From assembly GCF_023856365.1 (NCBI RefSeq), contig NC_064544.1, positions 22,420,399-22,484,398 of the forward strand: a DNA stretch of 64,000 bases, written 5' to 3'. Below are positions 47,910 to 60,114 of this stretch, one piece after another. Position 1 is the stretch's first letter; each line of letters opens with the position of its first letter. Under the pieces are notes generated by a model. That model ran no database searches. It was not told the origin of the DNA and was given only the letters and a program-made list of their open reading frames with translations. This DNA is from Brienomyrus brachyistius. Lineage: Eukaryota; Chordata; Actinopteri; Osteoglossiformes; Mormyridae. Both the position numbers and the translations under genes were made by a program.

Positions 47910-49226
47910 GGTGATTAACGGCTGTTATCTCATGTATAATCATGTTAAAAACCATATTTAGAAGGTCATAAACAGGTTTTCTATGCTCTAACTATGAAAA
48001 TATTCGATTTATAAATGAATCCTCCTTCGCGGAAATTCACTTATCACGATAGAGTCTGGAACTGATTAACCACGATAAACGAGGGGCGACTGTGTATATA
48101 ATTTACTATACAGGTCAAACAACTTAAATTGACTTCCAACATGACTTGCAACTCGTTGACAACCATCCCTGAAAAATACGGGTCTTTAAGGCTCTATTGA
48201 AATTACTGCACATGCCAAGCATTAAGTGTACAACTCTCCCCACCATGATGTGCGGCTGTGCACAGAGCATAAGAACTGGAGCCCGCAGAATCGTGACGGT
48301 ATCAACAATCTCTAACGTGCCTTTTCTGTTTTGCCACTAGTTCAAATTGAGTGTTACTTTACATTAGATGGCACCCCTTACAAAGCGTTACTTAGCCTGT
48401 TTTGTAAATTATGTATAACCCACATTGTGTTGTTATACAGTGACACGGATCGGCACAGATTGCCATAAAACCGATCATTTAGCAGGTATGTCCCAAAAAC
48501 ATAATTTAGCAGTTACATCCCAAAGACATGTCTGACATACCCTTCCAAGTCAAGGGCTGTATTTTCTTAAAAAGTGCCTGCACCGTTTCATAAAGTCCCG
48601 CATACGGCCCATAGTGTTACGCCTTAAATTATTCAGATTGTCATCAAGCACTTAATTTTTAATGGTTTTAAATAAATTAAAGACATCCATCCACCCATTT
48701 TCCAAACCGCTTATCATACTGGGTCGCGGGGAAATTAAAGACATAACTCCAGCAAATATTTCGACTGAACAGTAATATCACTGACCGCCCTACCATAACT
48801 AAAAGACTGGTACGGCTGCACACATTATTTTAAATTTTTAACATGGAGTTTGCGGTGTTACTTGCATAATCTATTTTTTTTTTTACTTACACATACACGA
48901 GCTGAGAGACAAATCAATTTTTCCATTATTTGGAGTTCTGGATTCAGAACGATGTGTAAAATTAAAGCACAACAAACGGCGTCTTGGTTATGCTTATTCA
49001 TTAGCCAATCACATCACTTTAACGCTGAGTCTCGTAGACCACTAAGAATATTTTTCAAGCCCATTACTCCAAGACAATAGACCGGACTCTAGCCCTGTAC
49101 TGTAGCCCTGTATTTGCATTGTAAATATCGTAACTGTGTCATGTTTACCATGTAATGTGTGTGTTTTGTTAGCATGCAACTGTGAACGTGATTATAATGT
49201 TATTTGTTCTCTTCAATGTCTGTGCT
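47910..49226. other. Intergenic DNA with a SINE tail remnant
   Basis: 48688-48732 is the reverse complement of the SINE 3' end (CATCCACCCATTTTCCAAAC). I recognise nothing else. Confidence 0.5.
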
Positions 49227-49231
49227 GCTGC

Positions 49232-49488
49232 TGTCATGCCCTGCTCGTCGGCTCCTCCTGTGTGCCACGCCCCCTGCCTACCCACGTGTTTTCTCCCGAT
49301 TGTACCCAGCTGTATCTAGTTCATTTGCTCAGTCCTGTGTATATCAGTCCGTGTCTTACCCGAGTCCAGTTTCCGTCATTGATGTCTGTTGCCGTCCTGT
49401 ATTCCCTGCCCCGGATTGCTCCTTATAAACCCCCGTTTTCCCGTATCCTGCTCGCTCTGCCCGCTTCGCCCGACCGTATCCCGTGACA
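49232..49488 (+). mobile_element. Solo LTR of the TGT...ACA family, + orientation, TSD GCTGC
   Basis: 257 bp, from TGTCATGCCC to CGTGACA, with GCTGC at 49227-49231 and 49489-49493. It contains TGTGCCACGCCCCC, CCCACGTG and CCAGCTG. It is close in sequence to the LTRs of the full element at 23746-26216. Confidence 0.92.
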
Positions 49489-49493
49489 GCTGC

Positions 49494-50451
49494 TAGTCCG
49501 ACCAGTGCTGGCTATCAGTAAAGAGAATTTCTTTCACTTTTAAAACAGCTGTCTTCTCTTTCATTAAAATGTCTTACTATTTGCAAAAAAAGTATGCACT
49601 GTACCTCAGTGAAGCAGCAAACAGGTAAAGTTGTTGCAGAGTGAAGACTGGCCTGCATTCCATGGCGATCAGATTGTAACAATTGACGCACTATAGACAA
49701 GACACATTTATGCTAGATCTGTGTATGCGAGCTTGACATTGTGGCTGTATGTGTATTATAATACTTCTCACTCTTTAGTTAAAATATTTTAAATATTTTT
49801 AGTTAAAATATTTTTGGGGGCAATAATATAGTGATTTAGAAAAATAAATCCGCACCCGTGGCTGCAAGCATGTATAGAAGATTCATGAAGGTAACGGTGC
49901 ACAGATTTATTAAACTAGATGAGCACTTCAGTGGTTTCATTGAATAAAAAAATAGTGTCAGTTCGGTGATTTTAATACATATTACACTTTAGTTTTAAAG
50001 TCCTGGTTTTGTATAACGTGTTACACATTGTATCTGTAGCATGTTTTCTAAATGTAACTGAATGTGTATGTGTTTATTTAAATAAGAATACTGAGATTTC
50101 CACGGATATTTGTGTTAAACTTGAACAAAGACATCCGTTGCTCATTCTCTTTTTCATAGACTAAATCTCTGAAGGCCATTCAAAGTATTTATTCAAGATA
50201 ACAATCAGTTGCTTAACTGGTATTTCACTACTTGCATTCCATCAGGGAACAAAATCAAACATGTAATCCACCCATTGTAGGAGGTCAGGTGTGTTGGGTG
50301 TGTTTCAGCTATAAGCATGTAAACTGAAAGTATGGCTAGAAAGGTGACATTAGGTGCAGAGATGTAGCTGCATTAATCAAAGCATGCGTCGAATGCTGTT
50401 CGTCTTCTGGAAATGGTTCTTTGAGTTAGAAAAACGTTAATCAGCACTTAG
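49494..50451. other. Upstream region of gene B
   Basis: Only the last roughly 190 bp (50262-50451) resembles the gene A upstream region. The rest is AT-rich and unassigned. Confidence 0.45.
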
Positions 50452-50518
50452 ATGGAGACACAGATCAAAAGTCTCAGCATTATTCTGGTCTTGTTCAAGT
50501 TTGTAATTAACTCTGATG
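50452..50518 (+). CDS. Gene B exon 1: signal peptide
   Basis: The ATG at 50452 opens 22 codons plus one base, ending at GTACGT. METQIKSLSIILVLFKFVIN is a hydrophobic leader aligned with gene A exon 1. The gene A start codon corresponds to ACA here, and the start has moved six bases upstream. Confidence 0.82.
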
Positions 50519-53500
50519 GTACGTACATTTTGAAGAAGTTTCATGTGTCTGCTAACTTATATCGTAATGTTTAAGAAATGCAATTGAGTTCTTGTTTGGA
50601 GTGCACTAGTTAATGTAATGTGTGTGTTGTAATGGATGTATTGCACTTATTTAATGCGTTGTTGTCATAAAGATATGTTTATATCAGTAACACTATTTGT
50701 AACGCAAATACTTAGCTCTGTTACTACTGAAGTACAAATCATGAATAAATACTGTTGCTACTTGAGATGAAAGATGTTATGCTTCACTGATGATGAACAA
50801 ACATGACATCAGCATTTTCACTTGTGTTATTCATTACTTGTTCCTTGCTCCTAATTGTTCCTTAGTAGTTCCTGAGACATTGATATTATGCTACTATTCA
50901 TGGTATCCATGTGTAACACACCTTTAAAAAGTACTCACCTTCTGTTTTACAGCTGGCTTTACAGGACATATTATGTCATTTTATGTCACTCTGAAACACC
51001 GAAATGTAGAGTGACTCATAACCTTTTATGTCACTTGAATGAAAAAAGTGTCATAACACAAATTTATGTCAGAATAAACCTATGACAGTTGACACAGCTG
51101 ATATGTCAACTTCACACAGGAGTTGCCAATGTCAGCATATACGACAACTACAAAAGTTGGAACGAACCTTTATGCTTTTGTTAAGATATGTCAGCTGTCA
51201 TAAAGGGCTTATGTATGTACCTGTCATAGAGCACCCTTAAGTATCCTTACCAAGAGTTTATATCTTATCCCTGTGGCAGGTTTCCTGCTACACGGCTCTG
51301 CTGGTCCTCTAACAGCCCGGCTGGGAGGAGCTGTTCTGCTGCCCTGCTTTGTGGACAGACCCCTGCCTTTGGAGGAGCTGGAGGTGGACTGGAGAAGGAC
51401 TGATTCAGACACCATCGTGTATCTATTCCAGGACGGTCAAAGCAGACCTGAATCACAGGGGGAGGCATACAGGGGCAGAGCGCACCTCTTCTCTCAGGAA
51501 ATCCCCAAAGGCAACTTCTCTCTGCTGCTTGAGGGTGTGAGGACTGCAGATGCAGGAGAGTACAAGTGTGTGGTTTATACAGAGCAGGAGAACCATGAAA
51601 CACGGGTGGAAATACGGGAAGTAGGCAAGTGAACCTTTCTGTTTTATGACTTAAGACATAAGACGTTCTGTTATTATTTGAGTTGATCATTATGTTGATG
51701 AAGGTGGAGTAGGAGTCCTTTTACAAAGGTATTTGAATTTTAATAATAAAACAGATTTATCATTTGATAAAATTTGAATATGATGGATATAAAGGCCGTA
51801 GGAGAGAGTTTGGGGGTGGAGGGGGCACAACTTAATTATTTAAATGCAAAGGTGCTTTTGGAAGAGACGAATGAAAAACAAAAATAATTTTTACAGTACG
51901 ATAACACAGGGTAGGCCTTTTATTAATTTCTGATTTGGGAGCAACTTGTGTTATTAATGCTTTTGTAGATCATTATGCTTCCGGACCACGGGAGGGCACG
52001 TCTTTTATCGCATACCTGCTAGCGTTTGTAAGCTGTTGCACGAAGAAGCAAACTCTCCTTTGTGTCCGTTTCTGAATGGAAATATTTGCAGTTCGTCCAT
52101 ATGTTTAAAGCAAAGTAGATTCTGTATCACAGTGCAAAGTTTTTTTTTTTGCTTTTTTAAGTAAAAATTTTTTAAGATTTAGACCTATAAGCTACTCTTT
52201 AGTTTTATTTTGTTGTTAATTAAGTCATATTCATCTCCAGGCTGTAGTCACCATAACCTACCTCTCCCATCATACTGCACTCCCCATTGGGTCAGATCAA
52301 CTGAAGTCAGACGGTTACTGCTGCTATGCTGCACCTGGGCCTGCACCTCCCTCACCATGCCACATCACATCACATGACCAACATACCAAAACACAATGCA
52401 GTGTGCCACAATGGGAGGGTCCCGGGCCTGGCCTGCCCTGTCCACTGGAGTTATCGAGCAGGATGCAGTGCACAGCCAGGTTTACATTAATATATAATTA
52501 TTAGTAGAGGCCCTACTTCTTTATTAATTAGAAAATGTAACCAAAGATTTCTCTTGCCTCCCTTTCCTACCCTCATGTTACCCATTCACAGCTAGCTCTT
52601 TTCTGCCTCTTCGTCAGTTCTGTCTCTAAGTGCTCCACAACTGTCTCAAGTTCTCCGGTTCAGTCATTATTACCTGTCGCTGCTCCCAGACCCCTGTTTA
52701 ATAACGTGCCCTGTGAAGGTTTGCACACACCACAGTCTGCTTTTTGGGTCATGCTTCCCTGACAGGACATCACACTCTCTCATCTCCTGTTCTCCGCTCC
52801 TGTCAGTGGCCAATTCTCCATAAGTCTCTAGGCCAGGTCTTGCATGAGTTGGAGGTGTGGCCAGTGATGCACTGCATCCTATCATGTGAAGTTGCACTGT
52901 ATCACAATTGGGGTGAATCATATTGTATTGCAATAGTAATTGTTTCATATGTATCATTAATATATCAGATCATTGCCAATGCAATGAGATATGTGTGGCA
53001 TTACCTCAGTGATGGAGATTCACATCCCTAGTGCAGACCCAGCCCATAATCATGCAGAAGATGATGCCAGTTGTGTGCAACAGACCGTGGAAGATGAAAG
53101 CTGCAGTGTCGTGTTGTACAGCACACCGAGTGCAGACGAAACAGCAGGACACCAGGAATCAGGAAAACACGGGGTTTTAATGAAAGGCAGTGGAGACTGA
53201 CAATGCAATGACCGGATTAAACGGAAACACAGACTAAATATATTGTACTAATGACAACAATGAGAAACAGCTGGTAAACACGGGGAATCCACTCGGGGTT
53301 AACGAGGGGGCATGGCACACGGAAGGAGTGGACAATCAGGGAATTCAATTCAATTTTATTTATATAGCGCATTTAACTAGGAGATGAGACCAAGGACACG
53401 GTGAAACCTGATGAAACAAAAGCAAAAAACATTAATGCACCACGGGGAACAACACAGACACACAGAACTGGCACAAGGAGGACAACTCAAACAATAAGCT

Positions 53501-56500
53501 ACAAACCACGGGGAACGCAGACAAAGACACCAAAGACGGAAACACAGGACCGGGGAACACTAAAGCGGACAACGGAGGGCAGACCCACAGGAGGCACACA
53601 GGGACCAGAAGGGTACCAAGGCACAGAGGGACAAGGAGGAAACACAGAGGGACCATCAGGGAATGAAGATACAGAGGGACGGGAAGGAAACACAGGGGGC
53701 ACAAAGGAACCAGAAGGTACTGAAGGACGAAGGGGAAACACAGAGGGCACAAAGGGACCAGAAGGGAACGATGGTGGAGCAGGACGGGGAGTGAAGGAAA
53801 GGGGCAAGGAAACCAAGGGCAAGGGGCAACAGGGATCTTTGGGACCCTCGGTGGGTATAGCGCGGGGACTGCCAGAGCAGCAGGCGACTGCGAGGCCAGA
53901 ACTGCAGCCAAAGGGGAAGCAAAAAGTGACGAGGAGGAAGGCAAAGGGGCTAGAGGAGATGGCGAGGAGGGAGATGAAGGGGACAGTGACGGAGGGGAGG
54001 AGGGAACCATAGCCATGGCAGGCGGAGGTGCAGCCACAGCCAGCCCAAACACAGGCGACCGATGGGGAAGCCACAGGCTGTCGAGGAAGTGCCAAAGGCC
54101 GGGCCGTAGCTGGCTGACAAGGCGCCACAGGTGAAGCTGGGGAGACCCGTCAAGCTGGTCCCTAGGGAAGAGAAGGCGAGCCAGGGTGTCCACCCTGGCG
54201 CCGGTGTCCGCTCCCTTTCCGGGAGACTGAGAGATGAGGTGAACCATGGGAGGGGTCCACTGGGACAGTCAGTGCAATCCCCAAGGAGTCCCACTCCAGC
54301 TACTCCTCCAGCTCCAACAAGGAGGGTGAAGCGGTAGACAGGCCATTTGGGGCTTCCAGAGGGATTGAAACCTGCGGGTCGGGGACCAGGGACACTGGGG
54401 CTGATGCTCGCATACAAAACACTGATGCTCGCATACAAAGCCAAAAATGGTCTGGCACCATCCTGCCTAAAAGACCTCATTACATCCCGCACTGCACCAC
54501 GATCTCTCCGATCCTCCAGGACTGGTCCCACCACCCCTCAAGGCACAAGGAAGACACACATCTCAGCTCTTCTCTGTCCTGGCACCTAGTTGGTGGAATG
54601 AACTCCCCCTTGATGTCCGAACAGTTGAATCCTTGAATGTCTTCAAGCGACAACTGAAAACATTCCTTTTTCAGAAATACCTGAAGTAGTACTTCTGGTG
54701 TCTTACTCTGAGCTCTTTTCCTTAAAAAAAAAAAAATAATAATAATAATTTTTGCATTTTCCCAACAGAGTATTCAGGTAGATGCCTGGGTCCTTATTGA
54801 GCTAGTATCGGAAAAATTCATTGCAGAGTCATAAAGCACTTATGTAAGTCGCTCTGGCTAAGGGTGTCTGCCAAATGCTGTAAATGTAAATGTACAGGAA
54901 GTTGCGGCACTGCAGGAACCTTGGGCAAGGGTGCTACAGGTGGCGCTGCAGGAACCTTGGGCAAGGGCGCTACAGGAGGTGGTGGTGCTGCAGGAACCTT
55001 AGGCGAGGGCACTACAGGAGGTGGCAGCACTGCAGGAACCTTGGGCGATGGTGCTACAGGAGGCAGTGGCGCTGCAGGAACCTTGGCCGGTGGCGGCACA
55101 GGAACCTTGGGCAATGGTGGCGCAGCCAGAATGGACAGCGCAGGGACCTTCGGGGGCACAGCCAAAGCCACTAGGTCTGGAGCCATGGGGAACAGAGCAG
55201 GACCTGGTGTCATGGGGAACAGGGCAGGAACCACGGGGGGCGAAGCAGGAAACACAGGAACCACGGGTGGGCGAAGCAGGAACTTGAACCACAGGGGGCG
55301 AAGTAGTGGCCACCGGCACAGGAACTACGGAGGGTGGAGCATCCACCGCCGGCACAGGAACCTCTGGGGGCAGGGGAGGAGGAACTGCTGGTGCAGAAAC
55401 CATGGGGAGCAGTGGAGCATGCACCTCAGGGGAGGCGGCTGTGGCTGGGGGTTGCACCTTGGGGGAAGCCTGCCTTGTCCTAAAACGGAGCAGCTTCCTC
55501 AGGCTCTCCGCCATCTTCCTTATTTCACCAGGTGGGGAAGTTGCTGTAAACTCCCCTTGCAGCCGTTGACAGAGCAGGGCAGTCTCTGGAGAGTCTCGCA
55601 ACGTCGAATCCCCCATCACCTGCCACATGCCCCCATCACCTGTAAATAAATCACAGGGCCCTGATGGCATCTTACCTATAGTGTTAAAAGAGATGAGGGA
55701 TATTATTTGCCGACCCTTAACTTTACTGTTTCAAAAATCCTTATCTGAAGGTGTGGTACCTTCTGATTGGAAGCACGCCTTCATAACGCCTATTTTCAAA
55801 AAAGGGGATAGAAGTAATTTGTCTAACTATAGGCCAATCAGTCTAACTTGTATAACTGGTAAAGTTATGGAGGCTATAATCAAAGAGAAAATGATAGATT
55901 ACCTGGACTCCAATAACATTTTGCGGGATAGCCAGCATGGATTTAGAAGAGGTAGATCCTGTTTAACAAATCTGTTGGAGTTTTTTGAGGAAGCTACTCA
56001 GGAAGTTGATGATAAGAAGGCCTATGATGTCATCTACTTAGATTTCCAAAAGGCTTTTGATGTTGTCCCCCACAAGAGGCTCCTACTTAAACTCAAAGCG
56101 ACTGGTATTTTAGGTACCGTAGCGACCTGGATTGATAACTGGTTAACAGATAGGAAACAGCGAGTAGTTATAAGAGGCACAATGTCACAGTGGGCTTGCG
56201 TTCATAGTGGGGTACCGCAGGGTTCGATTTTAGGACCACTATTGTTCCTAATTTACATAAATGATATGGATACCAATATATACAGTAAACTGGTGAAATT
56301 TGCAGATGACACCAAGGTGGGTGGTGTAGCAGATACTGAATTAGTGGCTCAGCAGCTACAGCGGGATCTTGATTTAATTAGTGACTGGGCCGATACCTGG
56401 CAGATGAAATTTAACGTCGATAAATGTAAGGTACTCCATCTAGGGAGCAGAAATATAAAGTACAGGTATTTCATGGGTGTCACTGAAATAAAGGTAGCTG

Positions 56501-59500
56501 ATCATGAGAAAGACCTTGGTGTGTATGTTGATGCTTCCATGTCCCATTCTCGCCAGTGTGGGGAAGCAATAAAAAAGGCCAATAGGATGTTGGGGTATAT
56601 CTCCAGGTGTGTGGAGTTTAAGTCAAGGGAGGTAATGCTAAGATTATACAATTCCTTGGTGGACCTCACCTAGAATATTGTGTGCAGGTTTGGTCACCAT
56701 ATCTTAAAAAGGACATTGTGGCCTTAGAAAAGGTGCAGCGTAGGGCCACAAAAATGATTCCTGGTCTTAGAGGAATGTCATACGAGGAACGGTTACTTGA
56801 GCTAAATCTGTTCAGTCTCAAGCAAAGGAGATTGAGGGGGGACATGATCCAGGTATATAAGATTCTAACAGGTTTGGATGCTGTTCAACCAAATAGTTAC
56901 TTCAGCATTAGTTTAAATACACGAACTCGTGGCCATAGGTGGAAATTAGCGGGAGAACATTTCAAGCTGGATTTAAGGAAGCACTTCTTTACGCAGCGTG
57001 TAGTCAGAGTATGGAATAGCCTTCCTGATAATGTAGTTCAAGCTGAATCCTTGGGTTCCTTTAAATCAGAGCTAGATAAGATTTTAACGACTCTGAGCTA
57101 TTAGTTTAGTTCTCCCCAAGCGAGCTTGATGGGCCGAATGGCCTCCTCTCGTTTGTATAGTTCTTATGTTCTTATGTTCTTATATACCTCGGAGAGCAAA
57201 GAATTTTCGGGTCTCTGGTGCAGGTGCTGCAGCGGGCAGATGATCCTCGGCCGCTGGTGCCGCTGCAGGCAAAGGCAAAACTGCAGGCAGAGGCAAAGCT
57301 GCAGGCAGAGGGGCGAAGCACAGACAAAGAAACTGGCAGATGGGTTCCGGGTGCAGGTGAAGCAACAGGCAGGTGGTTTCCGAGCGTAGGCGAAGCAACA
57401 GGCAGGCATACTTGTTGGGAAAGCGACGAAGCTGCGCAGGCGTTGGGCGCCAGCTCGAGGAGGGCGGCGTCCGTGAAGAAATTGGGCGTCTGCGAAGACG
57501 TCAGGCGTCTCTGGAGAAGTGGGAGATCCCAGTAGGGGTTCAACGCTTCCACTTCTTTCATAGAGCAGATGCAGCAGGGGCGACGAGGAGTTCGGGCTGC
57601 CTGGACAGGCAACCCACAGTCCAGATACACCTGCTGTATCATTGCTTCTGCGGTCCCACCTCTTAGTCGCGCCAGATTCAGCTATACCTCATCTGCTCCG
57701 TGCGAGTCTTCCGACTGGCAGATCTCCTCCAGAATCTCCCTTGAACGGAAAGCCAGAGCTCTGGCAGCTGGATCTTCCCTCACCTCAGGCTGCTGGAGCC
57801 AGTAAATCACCTTCTCGTCAGCTTGAGGTATTCTACCTCCATGAGACGAGGCGTTTGTTTTCAGAGTCCGGTCATTCTGTCGTGTTGTACAGTGCACCAA
57901 GCGCAGACGAAAGAGAAGGACACCAGGAATCAAGAAAACACAGGGTTTTAATGAAAGGCAACGCAGACTGACAATACAATGACCGGACTCCGGAAACAAA
58001 TGGAAAGGCAGACTAAATACATTGGACTAATGACAACAATCAGAAACAGCTGGTAAACATGGGCAATCCACACGGGGTTAACAAGGGGGTGTGTCACACA
58101 GAAGGAGAGGACGATCGGGGCATGACATGCAGCGTTAGCCTGAAAAATTACAAGGAGGAAATAATATATAATAAACACATTTTTGTTATTTTCATGACAG
58201 AAATGCCTGCAGCAACAACAAAAAGGTGTTTAAATCAAAAACAAAATAATGGCAATAGACATTTGTGCAGCTGGTACAGGTTTAGCTGCACAAAATAACT
58301 TAAAACTTAACCAATGACATCATACAATCAAATACTTCTTTCAGTTTAGACTACATCTACAGTAACTAGGATTGGACGGTATATCATTTTTCATACTGTC
58401 ACACTGTTCATACAGTACATGATTCTGTGGTATATGATATTTTGATTTTCCTAATAAATGCTACTGCTGAGTAAATCCAAACAACCAAACTACACTTTTC
58501 AGGTTTTTGGGACTTGGCATATCACTTAATTCTTCTGAGTCATGTATGTCAAAAGTCACGTCTTAAAAAGTTATGTATGTTGAAATGGAAACAATCACAC
58601 ATACCTGAGTTTCATCTCAGTGTAGAAAGGGAAAACACACAGATGACAGATTGCCAGATTGTATGATCTTCCTCTTCTTGTTCCAGAGCGGCTGGTGGTG
58701 ACGGGTGCAGATGAGCCTGTCTATGCACATGCTGGAGAGGATGTGACTCTCAGCTGCTCTCTGGACACCCATGTTAATGTGACAGAGCTTCAGGTGAAAT
58801 GGATAAAGACCGACGATGACAGTGAGATATTGGTGCTTCTGTTCACTGATGGAGAGAACAGACCAGAGTCACAGAATCGGAGATACTCTGGAAGAGCTGA
58901 ATTCTTCACAGAGGAAATTCCCAAAGGAAACTTCTCAATGAAACTGAGGAAAGTCAGGACTGAAGACAAAGGAGAGTTCAGGTGTGAAGTCCACTCAGAT
59001 ACTGATTCTGCCAGTACAACTGCCAGGATAGCAGCACTGGGTGAGTCACTAGAAGGACTGGTTTTTATATGCATCTCAGCATAGTTTTGGGCAATTAAAT
59101 CACATTTTCATTCCACTGAGGGTCAGTGGTTTTGCTGCAGTCTGACCTTTATGCAAATGCCATAGGGTTTGATCTGCTCAGTTTAACAATAGAAATTGTC
59201 AAATTTAGCTCAGTTTTAAAGACAGAAAATGCATTAAATAAATGAATGAATATTTCACCTTTAGTGCAGTTTTAAGCTCTGTCATAACAGGTATTTTATT
59301 AGAGTGATGCACTGTAATGAGTAATTATGGTTTTATTATTAATATTCTCTTAGGAGCTACAGAGATCATGAGAGTGTGACTGGGAAAAATGCAGTAATAA
59401 AACAGTATTTTTCTTAACTGCACATTACATTGTGTGACTGGTTAAACAGCCTCTTGTTACATGTTGCGTAAATATATCCAAAAGATAATTGGGAATATGA

Positions 59501-59797
59501 AAAATCTCATATATTAAATCTGTATGTTTTCAGGCTGAAAAACAGTTAGGAATCACACACCCATGGACAAAGATTTAATCATAACTTTCTGTTCCACTTA
59601 CTAATCTAAATGGTGTGGATGTGTTGATTATGCTGCAGCAATACAAGCAGCATATTTAGAAAATGAATAATGGAATGTTATTCTGAATATTTTAGGTTAT
59701 TCATCCCTGCATTGGCTGATCCTGGGGCTGTGCATCGCTGTCACACCTGTAGTCATACTTACTGGTGCTTTATCTGTCAGGCATTTAATAAGGGAAG
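50452..59797 (+). CDS. Gene B: paralogue of gene A, 3' part beyond the window
   Basis: Four exons match gene A in order, phase and length: signal (50452-50518), V1 (51280-51624), V2 (58687-59040) and membrane segment 1 (59696-59797). All frames are open and splice sites intact, giving 289 complete codons so far. The stem exon is broken, so V2 probably joins straight to the membrane exon, in frame. The V1-V2 intron holds a 5-kb composite LTR element. After segment 1 the homology to gene A continues to about 59936 and then meets inserted DNA; no later exon is visible before 64000. Whether gene B also has the full membrane array cannot be told from this window. Confidence 0.78.
51280..51624 (+). 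CDS. Gene B exon 2: V-type Ig domain 1
   Basis: The exon is 345 nt, phase 1 to 1, after GTGGCAG. It keeps the Cys pair, the Trp and the DAGEYKC motif. By eye it differs from gene A at 16 bases, nine residues, several of them around the YLFQDGQ segment (HLFQGGL in gene A). The donor is again TAG|GCAAGT, followed by an in-frame TGA if unspliced. Confidence 0.87.
51640..53100. other. Gene B intron 2, left part: nothing recognised
   Basis: Intron sequence with no exon. Open frames at 52670-53200 lack splice support. Confidence 0.4.
54396..54894 (+). mobile_element. L2-like LINE 3' fragment
   Basis: There are C-terminal coding traces (A-P-S-C-L-K-D-L-I, W-N-E-L-P-L-D-V-R), then a tail with GTAAGTCGCTCTGGCTAAGG and TGTCTGCCAAATGCTGTAAA, ending in TGTAA repeats. 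This is the conserved 3' end of fish L2-type LINEs. It lies inside the LTR element. Confidence 0.8.
55640..57186 (+). mobile_element. CR1-like LINE, 5'-truncated, nearly intact RT
   Basis: Reverse transcriptase motifs in order are PDGILP, FKKGDRSNLSNYRPISL, QHGFRRGRSCLTNLLEF, YLDFQKAFDVVPHKRLL, SGVPQGSILGPLLFLIYIND and KFADDT. One frameshift near 56663 moves the C-terminal part (from E-Y-C-V-Q-V-W region to LNLFSLKQRRLRGDMIQVYK) to another frame. The tail is GTTCTTATGTTCTTAT. The 5' endonuclease is absent. It is inserted between conserved codons of the LTR element's ORF. Confidence 0.88.
58687..59040 (+). CDS. Gene B exon 3: V-type Ig domain 2
   Basis: The exon is 354 nt, phase 1 to 1, between TTCCAG and GTGAGT. 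It matches gene A exon 3 at all but three bases and all but one residue (Ala to Thr after LLF). The neighbouring introns have diverged far more. Confidence 0.9.
59256..59290 (+). pseudogene. Relic of the stem exon in gene B
   Basis: The sequence matching gene A exon 4 remains (CTTTAGTGCAGTT and CTCTGTCATAACAG|GTATTT). About 8 bp covering the CAG acceptor and first codons are deleted. Use of the inner TTTAG would bring in a TAA. The exon is therefore probably dead. Confidence 0.7.
59696..59797 (+). CDS. Gene B exon 4: membrane segment 1
   Basis: The exon is 102 nt, phase 1 to 1, between ATTTTAG and GTAAGT. WLILGLCIAVTPVVILTGAL is followed by RHLIREG. It differs from gene A at four bases. Confidence 0.87.
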
Positions 59798-60114
59798 GTA
59801 AGTGTAGCATCTGCTCTGTCATTTGTAGTAATTATGATGACATAATGTATGTGGATCCATGTATGAACCCACTTATCCTGTAGAGGGCATCTCAGCAGAC
59901 GTGGGGCATTAGGCAAGACTGTATCAACTAGTGGTGGTTTTTGACATGGGTGACATGGGCCGTTGCCCAGGGCAGCATCGTGGGTTGGGGCGGCATCACG
60001 GGCATTGGCAACAAAATTATTATTTTTTTTTTGTGTGCACCCATGCTGCCCCAACATCAAACCAGCGCATTTTTGGGACTGCATGGGCACTGACCGGTTT
60101 TCTATTGCCCATTC

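Larger units (their letters stand above)
53430..57860 (-). pseudogene. Broken proline-rich ORF of the nested element
   Basis: Read on the minus strand: VIYWLQQPEVREDPAARALA and L-R-G-G-T-A-E-A-M-I, L-D-C-G-L-P (57850-57600), then K-F-F-A-L-R-G at the CR1 junction (about 57195), then W-Q-V-M-G-D and MAESLRKLLRFRTR (55615-55490), then Pro/Val-rich repeats (P-A-A-P-P-P-V-A-P-L-P-K-V) to 54895 and a low-complexity end by 53430. The parts follow the order of the intact copy at 24139-25923. Confidence 0.75.
53107..58127 (-). mobile_element. Old copy of the proline-rich-ORF LTR element, nested with two LINEs, TSD TGCAG
   Basis: TGCAG flanks the element at 53102-53106 and 58128-58132. The right LTR is 57878-58127 (250 bp). 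The left LTR starts at 53107 and is broken near 53339 by a GCGCATTTAAC-type repeat end. The internal ORF (minus strand) is cut into 57682-57860, 57190-57640, 54895-55620 and 53430-54390 by a CR1-like LINE and an L2-like LINE fragment. Frameshifts and stops are present. It lies in gene B intron 2. Confidence 0.85.

Noticed and set aside
55627..57104. A host gene encoding a reverse transcriptase
   Set aside because: It is a 5'-truncated LINE with a frameshift, a simple-repeat tail and insertion inside another element.
50452..59797. Gene B as a pseudogene
   Set aside because: All four exons have open frames and intact splice sites, and V2 is highly conserved. Only the dispensable stem exon is broken.
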